Assembly: GCA_021324445.1 (NCBI GenBank)
Contig: JAJPJC010000152.1
Coordinates: forward strand, 1-64,000
DNA: 64,000 nt
Reading direction: 5' to 3'
From: Isosphaeraceae bacterium
GTDB lineage: Bacteria; Planctomycetota; Planctomycetia; Isosphaerales; Isosphaeraceae
Part shown: piece by piece, positions 44,267 to 53,752 of the stretch
Position numbering within the stretch: position 1 is the first letter of the stretch
How the letters are laid out: each line of letters starts with the position of its first letter
Program-made: the position numbers and the translations under genes
Notes under the pieces: model-generated
Database searches by the model: none
What the model was told of the DNA's origin: nothing
Seen by the model: the letters and a program-made list of their open reading frames with translations, nothing else

Positions 44267-45106
44267 TCAGAAACGCCAGCGCGAACCATCCGGCGACGGA
44301 TCCGCGAAGCGGACGACCACGGGGGCGAGCTGCCAGACCCCGTTGCCTTGATGGACCCATCGGTAGCCGGGCGGCGCGACCCAGATACCCTCACCCTGGC
44401 CGGCCGGGGCCTGGCGCCGCCGCTCGTCGGCCAGGACGTGCGTCTCCTCGGCGCGGGCGGCGAAGAAGATGAACGCCGCCAGGGCCACATGCAGTGGGTT
44501 CCCGACCAACAGAGAGAAGATGCCGAAGCAGACGGCGAGTGTCTGCCCGATCGTGGCGGCGATCGTCGTCGCCGGAGCGCGGCCCAGCCAGCCACTGAGC
44601 AAGGCCCGCAGCACGCGGCCGCCGTCCATCGGAAAAGCCGGGATCAAGTTGAAGAGTCCCAAGCCCAGGTTGATGTACATGACCTGGGACAGATAATCCC
44701 CGACCGCCATCGCGACGTCGATCGGATCCCAGCCGAAGCCACTGAAGGCGACGGCCAGGGTCTGGGCGAGGAGATGATCCAGCCCGAGGAAGGCCAGTGT
44801 CGTCAGGGCCGCGACGATGGCAAAGTTCACCGCCGGACCCGCCAGCGCGATCAGGAGCTCCGCACCGGGAGCCCGAGGCATTCGCCGCAGCCGCGCGACG
44901 CCCCCGATCGGGTAGAGCGTGATGTCCTGTGTCCCGATGCCGAACCGCCGGGCCATCAGGGCATGCCCCAGTTCGTGGAGCAGCACGCAGCCAAAAAGCG
45001 ACAGGATGAGCAACAACGGCCACGGCAAGAGCAGCACGAGCAAGAACGTCGGGTGCACGGAGACGTCGATCCCCGCAATCCGACCGAGCTTCCAAGACAG
45101 GGACAT
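44267..45106 (-). CDS. Site-2 protease family (M50) membrane metalloprotease
   Basis: This 279-aa intramembrane zinc protease has the HELGH motif (H44, E45, H48) in its first membrane region and FNLIPAFPMDGGRVLR with D161 as third zinc ligand. Five to six hydrophobic segments are visible. The SpoIVFB/Rv2869c-like branch cuts membrane-bound anti-sigma factors or signalling proteins. The C-terminus has a 60-residue soluble tail with Trp/Pro-rich text (WVAPPGYRWVHQGNGVWQL). The substrate is not apparent; the small acidic protein downstream is a neighbour, not a proven target. Confidence 0.9.
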   Translation of the reverse strand: MSLSWKLGRIAGIDVSVHPTFLLVLLLPWPLLLILSLFGCVLLHELGHALMARRFGIGTQDITLYPIGGVARLRRMPRAPGAELLIALAGPAVNFAIVAALTTLAFLGLDHLLAQTLAVAFSGFGWDPIDVAMAVGDYLSQVMYINLGLGLFNLIPAFPMDGGRVLRALLSGWLGRAPATTIAATIGQTLAVCFGIFSLLVGNPLHVALAAFIFFAARAEETHVLADERRRQAPAGQGEGIWVAPPGYRWVHQGNGVWQLAPVVVRFADPSPDGSRWRF

Positions 45107-45747
45107 TCGTGTCGTTATCCTTTCTCCGAGAGGCCGACCCCCGGTTCGTTATCTACTTCATTGTATTTCGTCGTCCAGTGAAGAAAAGTTCGCCGGTTCG
45201 TCCCGGGTCCGTGGCTCCTGGTCGCACGCGGACCCGCCGGGTGCGCTCGCCGCGCCGCGGCTGCGCACGCCGGGTCGTCTTCGGGTTGAATCTGTCAGCC
45301 CCTGGGGCGCAACGTCCTACGGACCATGGATTACCGCAGCGCCTCCCACGACTGATCCAATGCGCGGGGATCTCGATCACCTTCCGAGCAGCAGGTGAGC
45401 AGGAACCCGGAGTGAGGCGGCAAGCGGTGCCGCTTGCCCGGTTGCATGGGGCTCCAGAATCGAGCCGCAGCGCCGCAGCCGATCCGCCCCAAACCGGCTA
45501 GGCAGACCCCGCGGAATCTGGTAAGACAACCCGGCGCTCCCAGGGACGGGGGCCTTACCGACATCTCATGTTCTCCGGAATGCCGGGCTCGAACTGGCTC
45601 ACTCGGCGTCTCACTTGCCGGTCGAGCGGCTCGGCTCGCACGCGCTGCGACCAACCGGTCCGCGGTCCACCACCTTTCGGCGGCCGGTGCGGCTCCGGTC
45701 TCCGGGCTCATGACTCATGACTCATGCCGAGTGAGGAGATCCGCGCG
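45107..45747. other. Approx. 640-bp gap between divergent genes
   Basis: No gene is recognised. Open frames on both strands have Arg/Pro/Ala-rich chance composition. A short direct repeat, CTCATGACTCATGACTCATG, lies just upstream of the exported-protein gene near 45707-45726. A promoter for that gene is expected here but is not identified. Confidence 0.5.
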
Positions 45748-46650
45748 ATGGACCGCCGTCGGTTTGTCCCTGCCCCCGAAGGACTCGAAGGTCGCGCGCT
45801 GCTGGCCCCGACGCTGAACCTGAATACGCTCTTTGGCTTTCAGGTTAATACAAATCTCAATTTACCAATCACTTACGAGCAGAAACTCCAGCGGATCAAC
45901 CGGCTCCCCTACTATCTGGAGCGGATCCGGCCGGGTCGCTTCCTGCCGAGAGACGAGATCCAGCAGGTCCAGGGCTCGCTCTACGACTTGATGGACGCGA
46001 TCGACCGACCACCGTCCAAGGCTCTGGACAATTACAACATCGAGCTCCGCCAGATCGAACCCCACCAGTCGCTCAGACCGACGGATCTCCGCGTGCTGAA
46101 TTTCGCCTTCACCGCGGTGTTGCGCGCGACCCACGCGCCCGCCGACTCGATCCAGGGCCTGAAAACGGCGCTGAACCAGTGGGTCACGCAGGTCGACACG
46201 GCCAGTCCGGAGCCGGTTTTCCTGGGGACCAACGACTATACGCTCGTGCTTCAGACCGCGCTGGCCGTGGGACGGCCCATGCCGCCGCCGATCCTGCCGC
46301 GGATCCTCCGGAACATCGGCATCCAGGCCAATGCCCAGCACATCAAGACGCCACTCAAGCACCCGACCTTGTCCGGCACGTACCATTTCCACACGTCTAT
46401 GCAGATCATCGATGCCCAGGGCGACGTCGTGGGGCAGGCGAAGGTCCGCAGGAACAACGATTACAAGATCACGATCTCCACGCCGTTGAGTGTGGGGGTC
46501 CACGCGTTCCGGATCCGCGCTGTCGACGACATCGGCCACCTGAGCAAGGTCAGCCGGCAATTCTTCATCAAGGTGGTGCCCATGCGGCATCATCACCGGG
46601 TCACCACGGACAAGGCCACGCCCAAGGGGCCGCTCAAGACCAAGACCTGA
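45748..46650 (+). CDS. Exported planctomycete protein with LEGRALLA N-terminus
   Basis: The 300-aa product starts MDRRRFVPAPEGLEGRALLAP. A GAGGAG ribosome-binding site 10 bases upstream supports ATG 45748 over ATG 45724. The LExRxLL motif after an Arg-rich start is the lineage-typical N-terminal signature of many large planctomycete surface proteins. The C-terminal ~80 residues form an Ig-like or cadherin-like beta unit (VGVHAFRIRAVDDIGHLSKV). The middle is helical, with LPYYLERIRPGRFLPRDEI. A His-rich, basic tail ends the protein. It is probably exported; the function is unknown. Confidence 0.72.
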   Translation: MDRRRFVPAPEGLEGRALLAPTLNLNTLFGFQVNTNLNLPITYEQKLQRINRLPYYLERIRPGRFLPRDEIQQVQGSLYDLMDAIDRPPSKALDNYNIELRQIEPHQSLRPTDLRVLNFAFTAVLRATHAPADSIQGLKTALNQWVTQVDTASPEPVFLGTNDYTLVLQTALAVGRPMPPPILPRILRNIGIQANAQHIKTPLKHPTLSGTYHFHTSMQIIDAQGDVVGQAKVRRNNDYKITISTPLSVGVHAFRIRAVDDIGHLSKVSRQFFIKVVPMRHHHRVTTDKATPKGPLKTKT

Positions 46651-46906
46651 GCGGCACGACAGGGCCGGTCTCGCCTTGAGGGGAGTGGCGCCGAGCGATC
46701 GGGCCAACGGGTTGGACACACCCACCCGGATTCTTGATCGTGCGCGAGCGATCCGGCGCGCATCCAGGTTGCCATCGACAGGAGCTCGACCATGAGTCGG
46801 AAGACCGGAACCGTGTGCTTGGAGGCGGAAGGCCGGGGACGTGAGCTTGCCGGGACTGGTGCCCCCAGTCCAAAGACCTTCTCGACAGAGGCACAGAACC
46901 GTTCCA

Positions 46907-48187
46907 TCACGGCGAAGGTTCCTCCGATCGGTGAATCCGGATCCAGTGGTCGCTGAACCGGACGTGTTGGCCGGGGTCGACCGCGACACGCGGCATGTGG
47001 CAATCGACGCAGCGATCCCGCGGCGAGACTGAGCAGACCACGCGGGGGAGGAGTGGGTTTGGCGGTAGCTCAAGCGAGCCGTCACGACCACCGTGACAGT
47101 TCAGACAGATCGTGTCGTACTCGGCACGGTTCGAGGAGGGCCGCGCATGGGGGTCATGGCAGGTGACGCAACTGAGCCGGCCCTCGCTCCGACCGTAGCA
47201 CCTCGACAGACTCAGGCCGATGGGTTGGAACCGGGCCAGCATCGTGTCGCCGCGACGGATTCGGGCGGGTCGGGGCCCGTCAGGGTGGCGGTGGCACTCG
47301 CCGCAGAAACGCACGAGCTCGGCAGAAGTCCATCGGCCCGGACCCAAGGGGAGCGCGAGCTGGGCGTTGGAGTCAGCCTGGCGCGCCGCCGCGACGTGGG
47401 CCCGTCCCGGGCCGTGGCATCGCTCGCAAGAGACATTGGGGATCATCATCGCCTCGTCAATCCGCTGGTGGCCGCCCGCGGAGAGTTGAGTGGAATGACA
47501 ATCGAAACACTTCCGAGCGACGGGTGGCGGGGGTACATGGCCGTTGGGCGTCAAACGCGGCGGCGGTGGCCGCACGTCCTGGCCGGGAGTGAGAGCCAGC
47601 GTGCCCTCTTGTGCGAAAAAGGTGAGCCGATGCTCGAGGATAGCCGGGATCTCGGCGTCGATGACACTCACGAAGGTCGTGGCGTGACGGCCCGAGCCGA
47701 ACGCATAGTCCGCGATGCATTCCTCGACCTGGTTCGGCGCCCGGCGCTCTATGTATAAATGACCATCACGGTATCGATAGCTCCAGGAGACTCCCGGGCT
47801 CTCGGGGTCCGCGATGGTCGTCCCATCCAAGCGCCGGGACACGAGCCGCCGGCCTGCCGGCCACAGGGTCAAGGCATGCCCGGATCGCGAGTGAAGCGCG
47901 GCTTCCCCAGGATGACATTCCGCGCAGACCTTGGGGCCGACATAGGGGTCCCCTGCAAATCGCCCCTCCACTGGGAACGGCCGATCGACGGTCAGGAGCC
48001 GCCCGGCCCGGTCGGCTGCGGACAGGGGACGAGACGGTTTCGCCGAATAGACCAGCCACGATACGGCCAGCGCGACAACGGCCACGCTTGAAGCCAGGAC
48101 GACTCGGACCGGCGACGCAGGACCGGGAACGTCCAGGGAGTGCCGATCGAGTCCCTCGGTATTCTGGCACACCGGATCGACGGTCAT
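46907..48187 (-). CDS. Seven-heme cytochrome c family protein
   Basis: The 426-aa protein has an N-terminal membrane segment (VVLASSVAVVALAVSWLVY) and seven CxxCH sites: CAECH, CFDCH, CERCH, CGECH, CVTCH, CLNCH and CVDCH. Such proteins act in periplasmic electron transfer. The spacing of the last six resembles the octaheme/decaheme 'tetratricopeptide-associated' cytochromes that occur beside FG-GAP/ASPIC proteins in planctomycetes and acidobacteria. Start ATG 48187 is chosen close to the hydrophobic leader. The sulfatase-fold gene ends 63 bases upstream on the same strand, so the two are likely one operon. Confidence 0.9.
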   Translation of the reverse strand: MTVDPVCQNTEGLDRHSLDVPGPASPVRVVLASSVAVVALAVSWLVYSAKPSRPLSAADRAGRLLTVDRPFPVEGRFAGDPYVGPKVCAECHPGEAALHSRSGHALTLWPAGRRLVSRRLDGTTIADPESPGVSWSYRYRDGHLYIERRAPNQVEECIADYAFGSGRHATTFVSVIDAEIPAILEHRLTFFAQEGTLALTPGQDVRPPPPRLTPNGHVPPPPVARKCFDCHSTQLSAGGHQRIDEAMMIPNVSCERCHGPGRAHVAAARQADSNAQLALPLGPGRWTSAELVRFCGECHRHPDGPRPARIRRGDTMLARFQPIGLSLSRCYGRSEGRLSCVTCHDPHARPSSNRAEYDTICLNCHGGRDGSLELPPNPLLPRVVCSVSPRDRCVDCHMPRVAVDPGQHVRFSDHWIRIHRSEEPSP

Positions 48188-48250
48188 TGTTGACTGTCCG
48201 CACGCGGCAACGATTGGCCGAGGTCGCAACGAGTCCAGGAAAGCCGCTCA

Positions 48251-50233
48251 TCAGGGATTGAAGCGGTCGAACGTGAGCGGGCCGCCCGTGAGCCGGCCGA
48301 GGGCTTTGCGCATCCGCTCGAGCGTGGGTTGTAGGGCGGGGTCATTGGCAAGGTTGCGGAGCTCGCCAGCGTCTTCCCCCAAGTTGAAGAGTAATTCCAG
48401 ACGATCGCCGTCGCGCCGCGTATACGACCAGACCCCCTCGATGAGGGTGGCCACCGGCCAGGCCTGGAGGTGGGATCGCGGGGAATTGGCATAGATCGGA
48501 ATTTCGGGCGCCAATTCGGAAAACGCCGGGCTGGGGCCTGGCCGATCGGAGACCGCCGCCCCTGAGGATGCTGCCCAGAACCGGGCCAGGGAAACCCCGG
48601 GAAACGGCGAGCCGGCCGCGAAGCCCGCGACGTCGACGATCGTGGCCGCCAGGTCCCGGAGGCTGACCGGCTCGGTGACGACCTTCGGCGCCGCGGCCCC
48701 GCCCGGAGGGATGACCACCAACGGGACATGGCTCTCGGTCTGGTAGAGTGTCGTTCCATGCCCGAACACGCCGGGATGCTCACCGAAGCTCTCGCCGTGG
48801 TCGGCCGTGATGATCACCCAGGTCCGTTCCAGGACGGCCCTGCGCTTGAGCTCATCGATCAAGACGCCCAGTTGCTCGTCGAGATGGGCGACGCAGTTGT
48901 CGTACGCGTCGCGCGCGCGGGCGATCTCGCGCCGGGAAGGCCGGCGTTTTGAAATCTCATTCCAATCGCGGATGACGTCCGTTTCCCGATCATTGCTCCG
49001 GGCGGTGCCGAAGCGACGATTGCCCGTCGCCGGGAGCTCATATGGGGTGTGAGCGTCATAGAAATTCAGGAACGCGAAGAACGGTCGATCCCGCTGCCGG
49101 CGACCTGAGAGCCAGCCGAGGAACTCGCGATTGACCAGGGCCGCATCTTTGCGACCCTTCCCGAACAGCCGCCAGACCAGATCGGCCGGGGATCGCAGCA
49201 CGGGGTTGCCGGTCGCATAGGTGAAGACCGACTCGACCCCCTGGAACCCATCCACCAGGCGCGAGCCGAGCGCGGTCAGGTAGAGTACGGTGAGCTTCGG
49301 GAAGATGAAATCGCGATAGATGGTGAACCCGCGCGCCAATCCCGAGTCGGTCGCGCAATAGGCCAGGTTGGCGGCGAAGCCGGCCGTGGCGTAGCCGCGG
49401 GCCCCCAGGTATTCGGCCACGGTGGGCGGCGCCGCATCGAGGGGCGTGGCCCAGCCGGTCGAAAGCTCGTGAGGCCATCGTCCGGTAAACATGCTCGCAT
49501 GAGATGGCAGGGTCCACGACGAGGTCGCCTGGGCCCGCTTGAAGCAGATCCCACGGCCGGCCAGCTCATCGATCGTGCGGCTGGTGGGACGATCGTAACC
49601 GAAGAGGCTGAGATGGCCGGCCCCGACCGTGTCCAGGACGATCAAGAGGACGTTGGGAGCCGTCGCCGACGGCAGCGGCCGCGACGCCTCGCGCCACTCG
49701 TTGAGCTTTCCGGCCGCCCAGCACGATCCCGCGAGGATCAGCAACAGGCCGGCGGCGACGGGGAAGCTGAGGCGAACCAGCCTGGCGAACCCGGCGGCGC
49801 GCCGCTCCAGGGCCGGGACCAGCCAGGCCGCCACGCCCATCGCCAAGAGCAATAAGGCGGCGCCGAAGATGCGGGGAAACGCCGCCCACAAGAGCGGGAG
49901 CAAGGCGAGCGTCGCCAGGACCCGCGTCGCCCTCCTCCGGCCCCGCATCCCGCACCGGACGACCAGCGACAGGACCAGGCCCACGACCACGAAGATCAGC
50001 AGATCGCCCAGGGGGACCAGCCAGACGAATTGATCGCTCATTCCGTAAAAATGATTTAAATCCGCATATCGTTTGCGCAGGAGGATGATGCCGACCTCGA
50101 GCAGCCCCGCGACGAGCCCGCACCAGGAGGAAAGGACCAGGATGGAAAGAGGCCCCAGGCTCCCGCCGGCGCGATGCTCCGAAGCGGAACTGGCCGGGCC
50201 CGCCTCGTCCTGGCCGGAGTCCTGGCTCGTCAT
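48251..50233 (-). CDS. Membrane-anchored sulfatase-fold protein without the sulfatase Cys
   Basis: The 660-aa product has five or so membrane segments in residues ~30-170, then an alkaline-phosphatase-superfamily domain. Motifs are NVLLIVLDTVGAGHLSLFGY, SSWTLPSHASMFTG and VIITADHGESFGEH. In true sulfatases the nucleophile is a Cys or Ser made into formylglycine within C/S-x-P-x-R. Here Thr241 occupies that position and the Arg is a His, so formylglycine chemistry is not expected. Related proteins include phosphoglycerol- and phosphoethanolamine-transferase types. It may therefore be a hydrolase or transferase of membrane phosphate esters. Start ATG 50233; the gene is flanked by the FG-GAP gene upstream and cytochrome c downstream. 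Confidence 0.82.
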   Translation of the reverse strand: MTSQDSGQDEAGPASSASEHRAGGSLGPLSILVLSSWCGLVAGLLEVGIILLRKRYADLNHFYGMSDQFVWLVPLGDLLIFVVVGLVLSLVVRCGMRGRRRATRVLATLALLPLLWAAFPRIFGAALLLLAMGVAAWLVPALERRAAGFARLVRLSFPVAAGLLLILAGSCWAAGKLNEWREASRPLPSATAPNVLLIVLDTVGAGHLSLFGYDRPTSRTIDELAGRGICFKRAQATSSWTLPSHASMFTGRWPHELSTGWATPLDAAPPTVAEYLGARGYATAGFAANLAYCATDSGLARGFTIYRDFIFPKLTVLYLTALGSRLVDGFQGVESVFTYATGNPVLRSPADLVWRLFGKGRKDAALVNREFLGWLSGRRQRDRPFFAFLNFYDAHTPYELPATGNRRFGTARSNDRETDVIRDWNEISKRRPSRREIARARDAYDNCVAHLDEQLGVLIDELKRRAVLERTWVIITADHGESFGEHPGVFGHGTTLYQTESHVPLVVIPPGGAAAPKVVTEPVSLRDLAATIVDVAGFAAGSPFPGVSLARFWAASSGAAVSDRPGPSPAFSELAPEIPIYANSPRSHLQAWPVATLIEGVWSYTRRDGDRLELLFNLGEDAGELRNLANDPALQPTLERMRKALGRLTGGPLTFDRFNP

Positions 50234-50479
50234 AGGGGTCTGCTCCCTCGCGACGGGTATCCGACTGGCGGATGATTGATCGTGGCAGGGCCGGTGCGAC
50301 CTGTCAAGGCGTCCGGAACCGGGTCCGGGTTGCCGGCCGATCCATCCCCGGGAGCGAATCGTGGAAGAGCAACCGACGATCACGCCCTCTCGCCCGGCGG
50401 CGAGCTCCGCCTCGCCGGTTCTCGGTGGTGTTCTCGGGGTCGAACGCCACGACGCCGCGCGCGGACCGATCGGCCCAGG

Positions 50480-53400
50480 TCAGCGGCGGCGGGGACTTCG
50501 CAACGGGGTGGGCATCGGGTCTCCCTCCTTCAAGCGGTAGCAGCGGTCGACCTCCAGATGCGCGAAGCGAGCGACGCGACCCGACGGCCAACGCACCTCG
50601 ACTCCGTCGATTCGGTCCTGGCCCAGACCGAAATGGAGGCGTGAGTCGGAGGCCGACTGATAGCTGCCGCCGCCGTAACGCCAGGCGCGACGGCGCCGGC
50701 CGCCGGCCGTGACGGTCACGACCGTGCCCACGCCGTCGCGATTGGACTTGGTCCCCTCCAGCAGGAATGAGACGGCGTGGCCGCCCGCGCTGGCGGTCTG
50801 GTTGTGGAAGAAGACAAGCGGCGTGTTCTGCGGCACCGACACCAGGTCCAGGCGGCCGTCGTTGTCGAGGTCGCCCGCGGCCAGGGCGCGGCCCAGCCGC
50901 GGGACGGTCCAGACCGGCCCCGCCCTGGGGGTGGCGTCGACCAGGCGTCCCTGATCCCCGCCGATCAAGAGCAGCCCCGGCATCTCGAGGGGGAAATCCG
51001 GCCGATGGTCGTCCACGTGGCCGTTCGTTTGGACCAGGTCGAGTTGGCCGTCGTTGTTGGCGTCGAGCAAGACGATACCGAAGCCCAGCAGGTACCGGCT
51101 GGGACCGGCCAGGCCGATCGCCGTGGTCCGGTCGGCGAACAACCCCTGGCCCAGGTTCTGGAAGAAGGTCGTGGACTCGCCGTAGAAGTTGGTGACGGTG
51201 AGGTCGGGTAAGCCGTCCCCGTCCAGGTCGCCGACGGCCGTACCCATGCCCGACTGGAACGCCCCCTGGGCGTTGCAGGCGACGCCACTGGCGACGCCCG
51301 CCTCCTCGAACTTCATCCCTCCCCGGTTGTGCCAGAGGTAGTTGGCCGTCGAGTCGTTGGCGACGAACAGATCGATCCAACCGTCCTCGTCCAGGTCCGC
51401 CGCCACCACTCCCAATCCGCGCCCGTCGCGATCGACAATGCCGGCCTGGGCCGTCACGTCCACGAACCGGCCCCCATCGTTGCGGAACAGATGATCCGGC
51501 CGTGCGGGGAACGGATTGGGCATGCAATAATCGTAGCGCCGGTCGGGGTCGATCGCCACACCGGATTTGGTCGGACGCTCGCAGAGAGTCGGATGTTCGG
51601 CGTCCCAGACGAGGTAGTGGCAAACGTAAAGGTCGAGATCGCCGTCGTTGTCCAGATCGGCGAACGCGGCCGAGGTGGGCCAGTCGCGATCGCCCCCGAG
51701 CCCGGCGCGATCCGTGATCTCCTCGAAGGTCCCGTCCCCTCGGTTGCGGTACAGGGCATACGACCGCCAGCGGCTGAGGAAGAGGTCGGGGCGGCCGTCA
51801 TTGTCGACGTCGCCGACGGCGACGCCATGGCCGTAACCTCCCGCCATTCGGGCCAGGCCGGATCGTTCGGTCGCGTCTTCGAACGTACCATCGCCGCGGT
51901 TGTGGAACAATCGGTCGCCGTTGGGAGGTTGAATGGGTTGAGGGGGGAACGGACCACCTTGAACCACGAAGACATCGAGCCAACCATCGTTGTCGTAGTC
52001 CAGCAAGCCGACACCGCCGGCCATGGTCTCGGGAAGCTGGCGGAGCGACGATCGGCCGTTGTCGAAGACGAACCGCAGGCCCGCGGACGCGGCGTCGTCC
52101 CGGAACTCGGGCGCGCTCACGACCGTGGCGACCTCGGCAGCTCGCCGGGAGGGGTGCGGTGCCGGTGCCGGACCGCCCGCTGATGAGGCAGGTTTGTTGA
52201 CAGGCCAGCCCGCGACGTCGCCCAGATGGAAGGCCAGGGTCTTGCCGGCGGGGAGGTGGGGGTCGGGTCGTGGGAGGCCCAGCCGCTCCACCGCCGACGT
52301 CGCGACCGGCCCGGGCTGGGATCGCGCCGCCAGGAACCACCAGCCCCGCGCCTCGAAGCCCCGCCCTAATTCCTCGGCCAAGCTGGCGAGCTCGGTGAAT
52401 TGCGTGATCGTCTTGCCGGGTTCGAGCAGGCGCAGATACCGCTCCCTGGCCCGATGGATGTCGGCCTGGCGGCGATGCAGCTCGCGCGCGCGCCAGGATT
52501 GGCCCGACTCCGCAGCCAACACCGCCAGGCGTTCCAGGGCCTGCGTGTCACCGGGTGCGTGGTCGATCAACTGCTCGAGTGCTGTCCGCTCTTGATCGGC
52601 GTGACCTTCGCGGTTGGCGAACCACGCACGGAGAGCCAGCATCTCGGCGAGCGAAAACCGTTCGGCCGGCAGGTGCGCGAGGGCCCGGCGCGCCTCCTCG
52701 ATCGAATCGGCGGCGCGCGCCCACCGGAGCCAGGCTCGCCAGACGACGGGATCCTCGGGACGCCGATTCCGACAAGAGTCCAGCCATCGGGCCGCCTCGG
52801 GAAACTGCCCTGAAAGCAGCGCGAGGTTCGCGCGCGCCAGCCAGACGCGGTCGTCGTCAGGCGCCTTCCTCGCCGCCTGCTCGACGGTGGCTCGAACTTG
52901 GTCCATCATCAGCACCGAGCTGTCGATGAGCCACAGGGAGCGAAGGTCGCCCGCCTGGTCGGACGAGGTGTTCCAGGCTTCCTGGCGAAGCCGACGGATC
53001 TCATCCAGCCGGCCCTCCCAGTAGAAGAGCTGGGTGGACAACGAGCGCAACTCGGCGCCGCGCGGTCCGAGGCCGGCCCACGCGGCGGTCAGGACTGCCT
53101 CGGCATCCGCGAACCGTCCCAGGCCGTGGATCAGCAGGCGGGCGCGCGCCACGGCGGCGTTCGATCCCCATCGAGATGAGAGCGGCACCCGCGCCCACGC
53201 GCTCAGAGCGGCCTCGGGGCGTCCCGCTGCCTCTTCGCAGATCCCGAGCAGGTAAGCGGCTTCGGCATGTTTGGGCCGCCTTGCCGACTGCTCGGCCAGC
53301 CAGAGGCGCGCAGTTTCCAACTGACCCGAGGCGATCCGGGCCCTCGCATCCTCCAGACCGGTCTGGAACCGACGCTCCGCGCGGATCCACCATGCTCCCC

Positions 53401-53497
53401 AGCCCAGTGCGAGTAGGCCGGTGCCCAAGAAGAGCCAGCAGACCCGGCGCCAACGCATCGAGAAATCCATGGCGAACCATCCGGTCAGGAATCCCAT
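50480..53497 (-). CDS. TPR / FG-GAP (VCBS) / ASPIC-UnbV exported protein
   Basis: The 1005-aa protein begins with a membrane anchor or leader (RVCWLFLGTGLLALGWGAWW). TPR-like helices run to about residue 440. At least seven Ca2+-binding FG-GAP/VCBS loops follow (for example DYDNDGWLDVF, DVDNDGRPDLFL, DLDEDGWIDLFV). The end is an ASPIC/UnbV domain (SYQSASDSRLHFGLG; VEVRWPSGRVARF). This is an extracytoplasmic beta-propeller protein. It is first in a minus-strand run with the sulfatase-fold and heptaheme genes, although 246 bases separate it from the next start. The role is unknown; proteins of this architecture are abundant in planctomycetes. Confidence 0.88.
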   Translation of the reverse strand: MGFLTGWFAMDFSMRWRRVCWLFLGTGLLALGWGAWWIRAERRFQTGLEDARARIASGQLETARLWLAEQSARRPKHAEAAYLLGICEEAAGRPEAALSAWARVPLSSRWGSNAAVARARLLIHGLGRFADAEAVLTAAWAGLGPRGAELRSLSTQLFYWEGRLDEIRRLRQEAWNTSSDQAGDLRSLWLIDSSVLMMDQVRATVEQAARKAPDDDRVWLARANLALLSGQFPEAARWLDSCRNRRPEDPVVWRAWLRWARAADSIEEARRALAHLPAERFSLAEMLALRAWFANREGHADQERTALEQLIDHAPGDTQALERLAVLAAESGQSWRARELHRRQADIHRARERYLRLLEPGKTITQFTELASLAEELGRGFEARGWWFLAARSQPGPVATSAVERLGLPRPDPHLPAGKTLAFHLGDVAGWPVNKPASSAGGPAPAPHPSRRAAEVATVVSAPEFRDDAASAGLRFVFDNGRSSLRQLPETMAGGVGLLDYDNDGWLDVFVVQGGPFPPQPIQPPNGDRLFHNRGDGTFEDATERSGLARMAGGYGHGVAVGDVDNDGRPDLFLSRWRSYALYRNRGDGTFEEITDRAGLGGDRDWPTSAAFADLDNDGDLDLYVCHYLVWDAEHPTLCERPTKSGVAIDPDRRYDYCMPNPFPARPDHLFRNDGGRFVDVTAQAGIVDRDGRGLGVVAADLDEDGWIDLFVANDSTANYLWHNRGGMKFEEAGVASGVACNAQGAFQSGMGTAVGDLDGDGLPDLTVTNFYGESTTFFQNLGQGLFADRTTAIGLAGPSRYLLGFGIVLLDANNDGQLDLVQTNGHVDDHRPDFPLEMPGLLLIGGDQGRLVDATPRAGPVWTVPRLGRALAAGDLDNDGRLDLVSVPQNTPLVFFHNQTASAGGHAVSFLLEGTKSNRDGVGTVVTVTAGGRRRRAWRYGGGSYQSASDSRLHFGLGQDRIDGVEVRWPSGRVARFAHLEVDRCYRLKEGDPMPTPLRSPRRR

Positions 53498-53679
53498 TCA
53501 GCGGACGGCGCGATCGTCTCATCCGGGGTGGCCGACGGTGATCTCATGCCGGCGTTCGCGATCAGCTCGGTTGCGCGCTTCCATCTCCCGCATTTCATCC
53601 CATGCCCGACGCAGGCCACTCGGTGCCGGACCACCGGCGCGCCGACCTTGTCAAATTACCCCGGCAAGGAAGAACCTCC

Positions 53680-53752
53680 TACGAGCCCGACGCGCCAGCG
53701 AGGGAATTTCGCGGAGAGCCCGTCAGGCACTCGCTGGCGCGTCGGGCTCGTA
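53680..53752. repeat. Perfect 23-bp inverted repeat with 27-bp loop
   Basis: TACGAGCCCGACGCGCCAGCGAG written in two parts (TACGAGCCCGACG, CGCCAGCGAG) at 53680-53702 is the exact reverse complement of 53730-53752. The intervening 27 bases are GGAATTTCG-type text. The hairpin is of a dispersed planctomycete type and lies between genes. Confidence 0.8.

Noticed and set aside
48251-50233. Formylglycine-dependent sulfatase
   Set aside because: The C/S-x-P-x-R core is absent; the position is T-L-P-S-H.
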